64,000 bases of DNA, taken from assembly GCF_014805825.1 (NCBI RefSeq), contig NZ_CP061941.1, positions 806,001 through 870,000 on the forward strand. Direction: 5' to 3'. Shown here piece by piece: positions 16,457 to 25,045 of the stretch. The number at the start of each line of letters is the position of its first letter. The first letter of the stretch is position 1. This DNA comes from Marinomonas algicola. Its GTDB lineage: Bacteria > Pseudomonadota > Gammaproteobacteria > Pseudomonadales > Marinomonadaceae. The notes under the pieces were generated by a model that saw nothing but the letters and a program-made list of their open reading frames with translations, was not told where the DNA came from and did not search any database. The position numbers were made by a program, and so were the translations under genes.

Positions 16457-18391
16457 TTAGATGGAATAGTTTTTCTTCGCTTGCAGTAGAGAGGTTAAGT
16501 CATTCACCGATAAAGGGCGGTCAAAGTAATAACCCTGTCCGTGTTGGCATCCCAAATCAGCTAATGTTTTAAGTTGACCCTGTGTTTCTATCCCTTCAGC
16601 AACAACCTCCCAGTTTAATCGATGACTTAAACTAATGACGGCTTCGACGATCGCAAGATTATGTGGGTTGGTATTTATATCCATAATAAATGATCGGTCA
16701 ATTTTAATGACAGATGCATCTAATTGGCTGATGTAGGATAAGGAGCTAAGTCCTGTTCCAAAATCATCAATGGCAATACGAATGCCTAATTTTCTGAGTT
16801 TTAATAAACTGCGCTTTGTGGAGGATATATCATTCATCATAGCTGTTTCAGTTAGCTCAATTTCAATAGATGTCACAGGAACATTATAGCTCTGTAAAAG
16901 CTGTTCTAGATCTTTTCCAAAATGATCATCTAATAAATTATAAGGGGATATATTGACGGCGATCGTTGTATCTATGCCATTTTCTCGCCATTGACTAACT
17001 TGTTTAATGGATTTTTCTAGGATGTAACGAGTAAATTTATGGATATGGACACTTTTTTCAATTAAAGGAATAAAGTGGACCGGAGACACGATTCCTTCAA
17101 TAGGGTGATCCCACCTTGCTAGTACTTCAACACCTATTAACCTACCTGTGTTAAGTTCAATTTTGGGTTGGTAAAGTAGAAATATTTGCTCTTTTAGAAT
17201 GGCTTCTGAAACATCGCCTCGAAGTTTTGCATCGTATAAATAGGACTCTCCTAGAGTGTTGTTGTAAACCACTGGTCCTAAGTGGTTTGATTTAGATTGG
17301 TACATAGCAAGATCGGCATTGGTGATTAAACTGTCTAAATCTAAACCGTGTTGAAATAAAAGAGAGATACCGATACTGGGATTAATTTCTATACTTATGT
17401 CATTAATAACAAGTGCATTGATGCAGGCTAGTCGTAGTTGCTCGGATACCTCTAATGCGCTCGATTCAGTTAAGTTTTTGCCCCATATAATGAATTCGTC
17501 GCCGCCCATGCGAACGAGTGTTTCTTCTTTCGTTAAAGTGTTTTGAATTCTTTGGCAAAAGCCATTTAACACCATATCCCCTATATCGTGTCCATAGGCA
17601 TCATTTATTTCTTTAAAATCGTTTAAATCAATTAATAATATGGCACCGCTTTTTTGATCACTATAGAGGCTTTGTTTTGAGATTAACTCTTGAATTTCTG
17701 TATTGCATTTTGAAAAAAGGTACAGCCTATTTGGTAGGCCAGTTAAGGTATCGTGCGTCGCGATATGAGTAAGAGCATCATTTTTTGACTGTACCTTTTT
17801 ATTCATCCAAGTCGCTAAAAATAAAGCCAGCCACACAGCAATCCAAAAAGTGATAAAAGAGGTAATAATTAAACGTTGTGTTATGTAGTCTAGCGCTAAA
17901 GAGAGAGAGCGGGCCTGCTTGATAAAGAGAATGTCATGGCCATGCTTTGTGGTTAAACGAACCCAAGCATAACGGTCATTGTTTATATCAAAAATGCCAT
18001 GATCATTCTTCTCCATAGCTTTTTTCATTATGTCAGTGGCTTGATGAAAAATGTCTTCGGGTAGGTTGGATGTTGAAAAAATTATGGATGAGTTAAATAA
18101 TATAAACCCATAGGTTGTGGTTTCTTTTGATGGAGTGGGTAAGTAGTTTTTATTCAGAATTGTTCGTATCCTGAATTTCGCTTCTCCTAAGGCGTGTGTG
18201 TTGAGAACATATTCTAAATGCGTGCCTTCTGTTCTTATGGAATCAAATTCCGTTGTTTCACCAATATCAACAGCTATTTTATAAACAACTGTTATGTATA
18301 TTATGGATACGGCGATAGCAACGCCTAGGCAAACAAGAATCAATCTGAGTTTAAAATAAGGATCTTTTTTAAGAGCCGTTATGGATTGCAT
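16457..18391 (-). CDS. Membrane GGDEF-EAL protein (cyclic di-GMP turnover)
   Basis: A 644-residue protein with two membrane helices (about 17-36 and 172-194) bracketing a periplasmic sensor region of about 135 residues, then GGDEF (210-370) and EAL (385-640). The cyclase motif RMGGDEF is intact, but no RxxD I-site precedes it (KEETLV). The EAL domain reads EVLARWDHP, an accepted EAL variant, and retains TETAMMND, IDDFGTGLSSL, IKIDRSFI, VVAEGIET and QGYYFDRPL, so phosphodiesterase activity is likely. The two activities could be switched by the periplasmic domain. AAGGA lies 7 bp before the ATG. Signal unknown. Confidence 0.93.
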   Translation of the reverse strand: MQSITALKKDPYFKLRLILVCLGVAIAVSIIYITVVYKIAVDIGETTEFDSIRTEGTHLEYVLNTHALGEAKFRIRTILNKNYLPTPSKETTTYGFILFNSSIIFSTSNLPEDIFHQATDIMKKAMEKNDHGIFDINNDRYAWVRLTTKHGHDILFIKQARSLSLALDYITQRLIITSFITFWIAVWLALFLATWMNKKVQSKNDALTHIATHDTLTGLPNRLYLFSKCNTEIQELISKQSLYSDQKSGAILLIDLNDFKEINDAYGHDIGDMVLNGFCQRIQNTLTKEETLVRMGGDEFIIWGKNLTESSALEVSEQLRLACINALVINDISIEINPSIGISLLFQHGLDLDSLITNADLAMYQSKSNHLGPVVYNNTLGESYLYDAKLRGDVSEAILKEQIFLLYQPKIELNTGRLIGVEVLARWDHPIEGIVSPVHFIPLIEKSVHIHKFTRYILEKSIKQVSQWRENGIDTTIAVNISPYNLLDDHFGKDLEQLLQSYNVPVTSIEIELTETAMMNDISSTKRSLLKLRKLGIRIAIDDFGTGLSSLSYISQLDASVIKIDRSFIMDINTNPHNLAIVEAVISLSHRLNWEVVAEGIETQGQLKTLADLGCQHGQGYYFDRPLSVNDLTSLLQAKKNYSI

Positions 18392-18434
18392 TAAGCGTCC
18401 TTTTTCGACCTATCGATAAGGTTAATTATGGAAA

Positions 18435-18659
18435 TTAATCTTTTTCTTTATAAGTACTTAGGTTTACTAAATGATAAACAGGGCACCATGAGGAAATAAA
18501 GGAGATTAGGTTCAAGACACCAAAGACGAAGAGTAACCCTCGAATTAATGAATCTCCGATAAACTCACCATAAAAAAACGTAAAAAGACAAACGGATAGG
18601 CCTATGAATCCACGAACCACTCGATCAATTGAATTTAAATTTCTAGATGGAAACGGCAT
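18435..18659 (-). CDS. DUF2892 (YgaP-like) small inner-membrane protein
   Basis: 74-residue protein of the DUF2892 family. It has the typical N-terminal NLNSIDRVVRGFIGLSVC, one or two hydrophobic helices (GLSVCLFTFFYGEFIG, LIRGLLFVFGVLNLISFISSW) and the conserved SWCPVYHLV at the end. The same module ends E. coli YgaP, but no rhodanese domain is attached here. GAGG lies 9 bp before ATG. It sits 43 bp upstream of the GGDEF-EAL gene on the same strand and could share its transcript. Function not known. Confidence 0.85.
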   Translation of the reverse strand: MPFPSRNLNSIDRVVRGFIGLSVCLFTFFYGEFIGDSLIRGLLFVFGVLNLISFISSWCPVYHLVNLSTYKEKD

Positions 18660-18784
18660 AGTATGAACCTCATAGAGAACGTGAAAAATAGTTTTAATAC
18701 ACGGATATTATAGTTTATTTTAAGATTGAGGGTCGGTTTTGGATAGGAAAAAAAGGCTTACTTTGTAGCTTATTGTAATGGTCA

Positions 18785-19672
18785 TTAAAAATAGCTTGAT
18801 AAGGCGACAATCATAACGCTGGATAATATAAATCCTCCGCCGACCCATTCTCTAAAGCTGATTTGTTCAGAGAAGCGATATTTTGAATAGTAGAGTGTGC
18901 CTATTACTTCAATTTGCCCTAACGTTTTGACTAAAGCCGGGTTTGCCAATGCAAATGCCGTAAACCAACCGATCGATCCTATGGCGCTAAAAAAACCGAC
19001 TTTAGTGCTTACGTTTAGATTTTTAGTGAATGGGCTAAAGAGTTTTTTTTCAATATAAGACTGAATAGACCACAGTAAAATAGATTGAATCGCTAAAACT
19101 AAAATAAGAGTTAAAGCGGCTCTCGTTGCTAAATGCCCATCTAATTGATGGCTGGCGAAAGTAACCGACAGCGACGTTATTGCAAAACACAGCCCACTGG
19201 CTAACCCAAGTAATGCGCCTTTTTGAAAAAATCCAGCAAGACTGATTGAGGTTTTTAGGCTTAATATGACAATGCCAATGACGCCTAAAACGATTCCGAC
19301 CCAAGCGGAAAAAGATAACGCAGACGCAAAGATGAATAAGCCTAATAGCGCCGTCATTATAGCTTCTGTTTTAGCAAACAAGGTGCCACTCGTATAGCTT
19401 TGAGTCTTAAAAAGAGTCAGCATTAAATAGGTTGCTGCAACTTGGGCTATCGCACCAATAAGCGCTGAAAAATAAAATGATAGGGTTGGGGGAAGCGTAA
19501 TTTCGCCTAAAATTACCCAACAAAAAACACCATAAAGAAACACAAAAGGAAGGCCAAACAGTGATCGTGCTAGCGTTGCATGTAATGTTCCAGACTCTTT
19601 AGAGAGAGAGTTCTGATGCGCTGTTCTCATGGATTGAAACCAAGCCGCCATTAACGTTGAGAGAATCCACAT
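18785..19672 (-). CDS. EamA/DMT-family membrane protein
   Basis: 295-residue membrane protein with about ten helices, two EamA-like halves. The opening MWILSTLMAAWFQSMRTAHQNSLSK and the segment TLFAKTEAIMTALLGLFIFAS are of the DMT type, though similarity to classic EamA is weaker than for the gene at 10 kb. Two stretches support the second half: GFFSAIGSIGWFTAFALANPALVKTLGQIEV and SKYRFSEQISFREWVGGGFILSSV. Stands alone, divergent from the cytochrome b561 gene. The region before the ATG has no good Shine-Dalgarno match. Substrate unknown. Confidence 0.85.
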   Translation of the reverse strand: MWILSTLMAAWFQSMRTAHQNSLSKESGTLHATLARSLFGLPFVFLYGVFCWVILGEITLPPTLSFYFSALIGAIAQVAATYLMLTLFKTQSYTSGTLFAKTEAIMTALLGLFIFASALSFSAWVGIVLGVIGIVILSLKTSISLAGFFQKGALLGLASGLCFAITSLSVTFASHQLDGHLATRAALTLILVLAIQSILLWSIQSYIEKKLFSPFTKNLNVSTKVGFFSAIGSIGWFTAFALANPALVKTLGQIEVIGTLYYSKYRFSEQISFREWVGGGFILSSVMIVALSSYF

Positions 19673-19862
19673 AGTAGGAGAGCCTTTTTGAATGTGTATT
19701 GAGTTCGTATATGGTTATTATTTTGTAAGCATGGGGTTATATTATTCGGAAGTAAAAGGAATAAAAATTATGTTTTGGATTACTATTTGGAATCTGAAAC
19801 AATAAGGTGATTTACTGTCGCCCTCTTATAGATTGTGAATGAATACAAACACGGAGAAAGTA

Positions 19863-20525
19863 ATGAAAAGTGAGTTGGTTTGGGATTGGCCGATTAGGGT
19901 GTTCCATTGGATAATGGTCATTGTGTTTTCGGCATTAGTAATAACAGGCAAATCTGAAGGAGACTATTTAGAGTTACATGTAGATCTTGGTTATGTACTT
20001 TCTGGCGTGCTGGTAGCTCGTATTCTATATGGTTTTTTAGGATCTCATTATGGCCGCTTCTACCAAGCATGTTCCAGTATAAAAAACGTGTTTCATTATA
20101 CCTCTTCCATGTTTAACAAAAAGACAGTTCCTGAAGTGGGGCATAATCCATTAGGTTGGTTAATGGTAATGGCTTTGATTTTGTTACTCGTACTGCAAGT
20201 GGTGAGTGGCCTGTTTTCAACAGATGATATTTTTTGGTATGGCCCGTTTTATGATTATGCGACTGACGAATGGCTCTCTATTTTTTCTTATGTACACCAT
20301 TATTTACCGAATGCCTTAATTGGACTTTCGGTATTGCATATAGGTGCGGTCATCGTTCATGAAGTTTGTTTTAAAGAAAGGTTAGTAAAAGCCATGATTT
20401 TCGGAAAAAAGCAGGTGTTAAAAACGGATGCTTTGCCTACAGTTAAGACTCCTAGAGTAGGAGTAACAATCAGTTTGGGTGTCAGCTTATGCTGGTTGCT
20501 TTGGTTATTCAGTTTACCAAGTTAA
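19863..20525 (+). CDS. Cytochrome b561 family protein
   Basis: Di-heme inner-membrane cytochrome of the bacterial b561/hydrogenase-cytochrome type (about 220 residues, four main helices plus one at the C-terminus). Candidate heme-ligand histidines are in WPIRVFHWIMV (helix 1), YLELHVDLGYVLSG (helix 2), and VHHYLPNALIGLSVLHIGAVIVHE (later helices). It passes electrons between the quinone pool and a periplasmic partner, which is not encoded next to it. ATG 19863 has GGAG 5 bp upstream; an in-frame ATG at 19839 lacks one. Converges on yebG. Confidence 0.9.
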   Translation: MKSELVWDWPIRVFHWIMVIVFSALVITGKSEGDYLELHVDLGYVLSGVLVARILYGFLGSHYGRFYQACSSIKNVFHYTSSMFNKKTVPEVGHNPLGWLMVMALILLLVLQVVSGLFSTDDIFWYGPFYDYATDEWLSIFSYVHHYLPNALIGLSVLHIGAVIVHEVCFKERLVKAMIFGKKQVLKTDALPTVKTPRVGVTISLGVSLCWLLWLFSLPS

Positions 20526-20560
20526 CCAGCATAATGTGTGTTGCAGGTATAGAGCAAATG

Positions 20561-20977
20561 TTAGGCCGCTTCATCGCTATCATTTAATTCGATAATACCT
20601 TCATCGAGGTCACGGTCCATATCGATCATATCATCGGTATTGAGCATGGCCTCTTCATCGGTTTCGATAACAATGTCTTTCAAATTCTTTGTTTCGTTTA
20701 AGGCATTGGCTTTTGGCTTATCCTTACTTATTTTCTTAGGCGCTGGCTTTTTTTTGGCTCCTAATGCAATGAGTAAGCTGTCTTTATTTTCAGCTAAATG
20801 CATAGACAGCTTTTCGAGCATCTGGACATTATCAATTATCTGACTTTCTTCTAATAGCTGGTAGAGTTCATCAGACACATCCAGCAGTTTGTCATAAGCG
20901 TCTGCTTCTGCTTTTGAAGAAAAAGTCATTTTCTCTACCCCATTGCGTTCAACAACATATTTTGTAATAACAGGCAT
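20561..20977 (-). CDS. yebG: YebG-family SOS-induced protein
   Basis: 138-residue protein whose first 80 residues match YebG: KYVVERNGVEKMTFSSKAEADAYDKLLDVSDELYQLL. E. coli YebG is a LexA-controlled protein of unclear role that is induced by DNA damage. The C-terminal 45 residues are an added lysine-then-acid tail (KKKPAPKKISKDKPK, then many D/E), longer than in E. coli. A near-consensus LexA box 20 bp upstream of the ATG supports the call. AGGGGTGG precedes the ATG. Confidence 0.93.
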   Translation of the reverse strand: MPVITKYVVERNGVEKMTFSSKAEADAYDKLLDVSDELYQLLEESQIIDNVQMLEKLSMHLAENKDSLLIALGAKKKPAPKKISKDKPKANALNETKNLKDIVIETDEEAMLNTDDMIDMDRDLDEGIIELNDSDEAA

Positions 20978-20997
20978 GATCCACCCCTAATAAATTA

Positions 20998-21017
20998 TAC
21001 TGTATAAATATACAGCT
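20998..21017. promoter_or_regulatory. LexA (SOS) box of yebG
   Basis: TACTGTATAAATATACAG matches the gammaproteobacterial LexA consensus (CTGT-N8-ACAG) with both invariant halves intact. It lies about 20 bp upstream of the yebG start, where it would cover the promoter. Confidence 0.9.
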
Positions 21018-21122
21018 TTATTTCTTTTCTTGTCCAGTTTTTTATAATACTTTGCTGATTTGAATTGTTGATTAGCCTAATGGTTGTTAAAGTGACTCGC
21101 TTGAAAATAGGATATAGGTAAT

Positions 21123-22007
21123 ATGGTTTTTGATTTAAATCAGATTGATCTCACTTTTTTTAAAGAGCATTCACAAGTTGTATTAACGCTTATTTGGGTT
21201 GTTCTTTCATTGGCTATTCGCTCTTATGTAAAGCGTGCAGTTCGTGATGCAAAAAAATTAGAGCACGATTCAAAACGTCAGAAAATTAATACCATTGATA
21301 ATATTTTTAATATGGTATTAGTTGTTGGATTGATTTTCATTTGGCTTTCAGAGCTGCAAAACTTAGCCTTGTCTATTGCTGCTTTTATGGTGGCTTTGGT
21401 CATAGCGACAAAAGAGTTTATTCAATGCATTGTAGGAGCTTTTTATAAAGCCAGTACACGTCCTTTTCGAGTGGGCGACTGGGTAAAAATAGGCCATTTT
21501 GAAGGTGAGGTGACAGACAGCGATTGGCTAACAACCACTCTTTTTGAAGTCGATATGTCAGGAGGTAGTTACCAATATACGGGTCGGACTTCTGTAATAC
21601 CGAATGGTTTACTTATGACTCATACCGTGCAAAATTTAAACTATACTCGGCGTTACGTGACTCATGTGTTTTCAATTACGCGCCAATCTGACGAGGTCAA
21701 TTTATTTAAGGCGAAAGGTCAAATACTAAAACGCATTAAAGAGTACAGCGAACATTTTAAAGAGGTTGCAATACGTTATAACAGTTTAATTGAAAAACGT
21801 TTAGATATTACAATCTCAGGTCCTGAGCCAAGTGTCCGAATTACAACAACAGCCGAAGGCTACAATGTGTTTACCGTGTCCTTATTTTGCCCAACAGAAG
21901 AAGCGCTAGAAATAGAGCAGAAAGTGACAGAAGATTTTATGATGTATTGGTTTCAAGAGGCACGTGGACAGCAAGGTGTTTCAGAACCCCAATCAATAGA
22001 ATCGTAG
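21123..22007 (+). CDS. MscS-family mechanosensitive channel protein
   Basis: Small-conductance mechanosensitive channel homologue, 294 residues. It has helices at about 12-30, 60-80 and the pore-lining TM3 (LALSIAAFMVALVIATKEFIQCIVGAFY), followed by the MscS beta domain: RPFRVGDWVKIGHFEGEVTDSDWLTTTLFEVD and TSVIPNGLLMTHTVQN. These are family hallmarks. The C-terminal alpha/beta domain is present. It would relieve turgor in hypo-osmotic shock, useful for a marine cell. The N-terminus is shorter than MscK types and near MscS length (286). Confidence 0.92.
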   Translation: MVFDLNQIDLTFFKEHSQVVLTLIWVVLSLAIRSYVKRAVRDAKKLEHDSKRQKINTIDNIFNMVLVVGLIFIWLSELQNLALSIAAFMVALVIATKEFIQCIVGAFYKASTRPFRVGDWVKIGHFEGEVTDSDWLTTTLFEVDMSGGSYQYTGRTSVIPNGLLMTHTVQNLNYTRRYVTHVFSITRQSDEVNLFKAKGQILKRIKEYSEHFKEVAIRYNSLIEKRLDITISGPEPSVRITTTAEGYNVFTVSLFCPTEEALEIEQKVTEDFMMYWFQEARGQQGVSEPQSIES

Positions 22008-22059
22008 TGAGCAGAGTCCGAATAAAACCGATTGTGGTGGCTTATTTTGAGAGAAAAGT

Positions 22060-22638
22060 ATGAAGAAAATCTACTGTTTATTTGTGATCGTATTAGCGGT
22101 GCTTTTAAGTGGATGTAATAGCTACCGTTTAAGTGAAGTCAAACTAAATGACGAGATAGCTCAGCGTATAAAGGATGAGCCTAAACAGAGTATTCTCGTT
22201 GCCATGGGCGAGCAAACAGTCACCCTTGATATGGTTATCGTAGGCGCGACGGTGGATCTGACAGCGCAAGAGGGCGGGATTGCAAAAATTCGTTTGTCGA
22301 CAGATATGACGGGTACATTAACCATGTTAGGAAGAGACATTTCCATAAACACCGATTTGACGCCCTTCATTCAAGCGGGCGTGAGAATTGACGAGGGAAA
22401 AATTTATTTGGTCAATCCTAAGGTATTAGAGATTGCGGTTAATGGCTCAAGCTTTAATGATCAGTTATTGCGTTCCGCTTTAGGGCCCTTACATGATGAT
22501 TTTGAAGTGGCATTATCCGGTTATTTTTCTGAAAACCCCGTTTACGTGATGAACCATTCGGCTTTAGAGGAATCGGCGGCTTTAGTCGTAAAAAAAATCA
22601 CTATTAATGAAGATGAGATAGTGATGTCTATGTTCTGA
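22060..22638 (+). CDS. DUF1439 lipoprotein (YceB-like)
   Basis: 192-residue predicted lipoprotein; signal peptide ends in the lipobox LLSGC (Cys19). The mature part is a DUF1439 domain like E. coli YceB: VTLDMVIVGATVDLTAQEGGIAKIRLSTDM and VRIDEGKIYLVNPKVLEIAVNG, alternating beta strands of the lipid-binding-like fold. Residue after Cys is Asn, which does not give inner-membrane retention, so outer-membrane sorting is likely. Follows the mscS gene by 52 bp and may share its transcript. Function not known. Confidence 0.88.
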   Translation: MKKIYCLFVIVLAVLLSGCNSYRLSEVKLNDEIAQRIKDEPKQSILVAMGEQTVTLDMVIVGATVDLTAQEGGIAKIRLSTDMTGTLTMLGRDISINTDLTPFIQAGVRIDEGKIYLVNPKVLEIAVNGSSFNDQLLRSALGPLHDDFEVALSGYFSENPVYVMNHSALEESAALVVKKITINEDEIVMSMF

Positions 22639-22680
22639 GATCGAGAACAGAGGTTGATCACAAATTAAGTATCAAAGAGT

Positions 22681-22716
22681 AAAACGCCGTTATCTAGGCT
22701 TAGATAACGGCGTTTA
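22681..22716. terminator. Bidirectional intrinsic terminator
   Basis: AAACGCCGTTATCTA (22682-22696) and TAGATAACGGCGTTT (22701-22715) form a perfect 15-bp stem with a GGCT loop. T-rich sequence lies on both sides. It separates the convergent DUF1439 and two-repeat lipoprotein genes. Confidence 0.9.
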
Positions 22717-22738
22717 TTTATGTTTGGAAGAGAACTGT

Positions 22739-23332
22739 CTACGGTGTTTGAAGTGCATGGATTGCTTTAAATTTGGCAATCAAAGCAACAGGTTTTTTCT
22801 TCTTGTTGTCGCTGTTAAGTGCGTAAACGACAGTTTCACCTTTTGGTCCTGAACCAATGTCTGTGTAACGTAAAGGTACTTCGCCGACTAAGCGTGCTTG
22901 AGTCATTTCTTCCAAAGAGGAAAAGACGTAAATGCGGCCTTCTTCGGTGTACATTTCACCGTAAAATTCACTGGCTCCTTTCAGCTTTCCATCGTACATG
23001 TCGATAGACGCAATGCCGGATGTTTTCTTTTTATCTTCATTGGTTAAGCCAAATACAATGGTTTCGCCTTTTGGACCTTCTCCGATACGTACTTTACGAT
23101 AAGAGGTTTCACCAAGAGCCAGAAAGTCTTGATAAACAGCAAAGTTATCGAAAATATAGAGGCGACCATCATGATGAGCCTCAAATAAAACTGTATTTTT
23201 TAATTCTTGTTTTACCGTCTCTGTTACTTGAGCTTTTGCCTGATTGACTTCGTTGTTCACATTAGTATTGCAAGCCGTTAATAAGACGGCCGCTGAAAGA
23301 GTGAAAGCGAGAGTGGCGCGTTGTTTTTTCAT
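22739..23332 (-). CDS. Putative lipoprotein with two tandem repeats, function unknown
   Basis: I do not recognise this 197-residue protein. Signal peptide ends at lipobox LLTAC (Cys21). After a short charged helix come two related units of about 65 residues. Unit 1 holds DGRLYIFDNFAVYQDFLALGE and RIGEGPKGETIVFGLTNEDKKK; unit 2 holds EGRIYVFSSLEEMTQARLVGE and DIGSGPKGETVVYALNSDNKKK. Each has a strand-rich core with the shared string G-GPKGET-V-(F/Y)-L. It probably folds as two beta-rich domains in the periplasm. AAGGAGA lies 8 bp before ATG. Not in an operon. Confidence 0.85.
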   Translation of the reverse strand: MKKQRATLAFTLSAAVLLTACNTNVNNEVNQAKAQVTETVKQELKNTVLFEAHHDGRLYIFDNFAVYQDFLALGETSYRKVRIGEGPKGETIVFGLTNEDKKKTSGIASIDMYDGKLKGASEFYGEMYTEEGRIYVFSSLEEMTQARLVGEVPLRYTDIGSGPKGETVVYALNSDNKKKKPVALIAKFKAIHALQTP

Positions 23333-23513
23333 AAGAGAGTCTCCTTTAATAGTGCGTAAGACTCTATAAGCGGCTGGTTACCATTTTATTACAATTTAAA
23401 CCCATGTTTAAAAATAGCGTTATAATTGGAGGTAACTTGTGTGGAAAGGGGATTGATGAGTTTGGAAGTGATTAACAATAAAACCACTTCCTAATCAAGG
23501 TGTGACTTCTGGA

Positions 23514-24803
23514 CTAGAGCAGGTCGGATACCGATTTAGAGACGTCTTCGGCTCCTTTACGTATTTCATCAATGATGCCGAACGCTTCATTTACCAACTC
23601 TGTGCTTTGATCTGACTGGTTTTTTACCTGCACCATACTTTCTTTTGCTTCACGAGTTAATAGACTATTCTGTTTGACCATATTCTCTATTTCCACTGTT
23701 GAAGTACTTGTCCTAGCGGCTAAAGACCTTACTTCATCGGCAACAACAGCAAAGCCTCGACCTTGTTCTCCTGCACGTGCCGCTTCTATAGCGGCATTTA
23801 ATGCAAGTAAATTAGTTTGATCTGCGATACTGCTAATGGTGGTAACTATTTTTGAAATTTCATCAGACTGTTCGTTTAATTTATCAATTAAAATCGATGA
23901 GTTATCGATATCGGTTGAAATTTTCGTGGCGATATCGACGGTTTTTTGTAAAACAAGTGAACCTTTTTCTGAAACTTGAGCCGTTTCTACTGACGTAGAA
24001 TGAGCGATTTCAGTAACATGTCGAGTGGCGAGCTCTTTATTTACTCTTTCAGTGACGTCGCTGGCAAACTTAATGATTTTGATGACATTATTTTTATTAT
24101 CAAGGATTGGGTTATAGGTGGCTTCTAGCCATAATGTATTACCGTTTTTGTCCTTGCGTTTGAATTGACCGGATCTGAAAGCGCCTTTTGCTAAGTCTTG
24201 CCAAAAGGTTGGGTTTTCGTCATAGAAATCTTGGTAGCAAAACAGTTTATGATGTTTGCCTATTATATCGCTCAATGAATAGCCAATAGTGGCGGTAAAG
24301 TTCTCATTGGCATGAAGTATGTCGCCTTCTGGCGTAAATTCAATAACCGCTAAAGATCGGTCAATTGCATTTAAAACAGATTGCTGATTATCTAGATCCG
24401 TTTTTGTTTTCGTGACATCGCTGGCTATCTTAAATACGCGAGTGACTTTACCTTCTGCTTCGACAGGGAAGTAAGTGGCTTCTAGCCAGATGGGATTGCC
24501 TGCTTTCGTATATTGTTTAAAAGTACCTGATACTTTTTTGCCTTGATTCAGCTCATGCCAAAATGCGTTATATTCGGAATTCTGTGTGTGCTCTTTACTG
24601 CAAAAAATTCTATGATGCTGTCCCTGTATGTCTGTTAATGTGTAGCCTATCGCTTCTAGAAAAAGTGCGCTTGCATCGATTACCTTACCATCAGGTGAAA
24701 ATGAAATTGTCATCATGTTTTTTTGAATAGAATCGATTAAGGCTGTATTTTCTGTAAGATTACTCTCCACAGCGTTAGCCTTCTTTGTTTTGCTGAAAAA
24801 CAT
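23514..24803 (-). CDS. Soluble PAS-PAS methyl-accepting chemotaxis protein (BdlA-like)
   Basis: 429-residue chemoreceptor with no membrane helix. Two PAS domains in tandem (about 18-130, 140-255), each followed by a PAC motif (GNPIWLEATYFPV, GNTLWLEATYNPI), then the MCP hairpin whose tip is IADQTNLLALNAAIEAARAGEQGRGFAVVADEVRSLA, split here at the family's invariant positions. Architecture and length resemble Pseudomonas BdlA (PAS-PAS-MCP, biofilm dispersal) and other cytoplasmic PAS receptors that sense redox or flavin state. The C-terminal helix ends early (KGAEDVSKSVSDLL). No CheW-binding tail or methyltransferase pentapeptide is seen. GAGGT precedes ATG. No che genes nearby. Confidence 0.93.
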   Translation of the reverse strand: MFFSKTKKANAVESNLTENTALIDSIQKNMMTISFSPDGKVIDASALFLEAIGYTLTDIQGQHHRIFCSKEHTQNSEYNAFWHELNQGKKVSGTFKQYTKAGNPIWLEATYFPVEAEGKVTRVFKIASDVTKTKTDLDNQQSVLNAIDRSLAVIEFTPEGDILHANENFTATIGYSLSDIIGKHHKLFCYQDFYDENPTFWQDLAKGAFRSGQFKRKDKNGNTLWLEATYNPILDNKNNVIKIIKFASDVTERVNKELATRHVTEIAHSTSVETAQVSEKGSLVLQKTVDIATKISTDIDNSSILIDKLNEQSDEISKIVTTISSIADQTNLLALNAAIEAARAGEQGRGFAVVADEVRSLAARTSTSTVEIENMVKQNSLLTREAKESMVQVKNQSDQSTELVNEAFGIIDEIRKGAEDVSKSVSDLL

Positions 24804-25045
24804 AAAGTACCTCTTTTCAGTATCTGTATTGATGCGATATACAATGTCTTATAAAGCATTATTATAGAAAAGCGTGAAAAAAGTAAGGGATATGGTGTGT
24901 TTCTTTGTAAGTGATTTCCTACAAAATTTGCTTTGGAAGGCGTAAGTTCATGATATTTGCTTTTTTACTAAGAAAAATAACAGACATTTTCTGTTTAAAA
25001 AAACATAATATCACTACAACATACATTCATAAAATAAGGTATTAA

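Noticed and set aside
23464..23491. GGAAGTG/CACTTCC inverted repeat after the chemoreceptor gene
   Set aside because: 7-bp stem with 14-base loop and no T-run on the minus strand; too weak to call a terminator.
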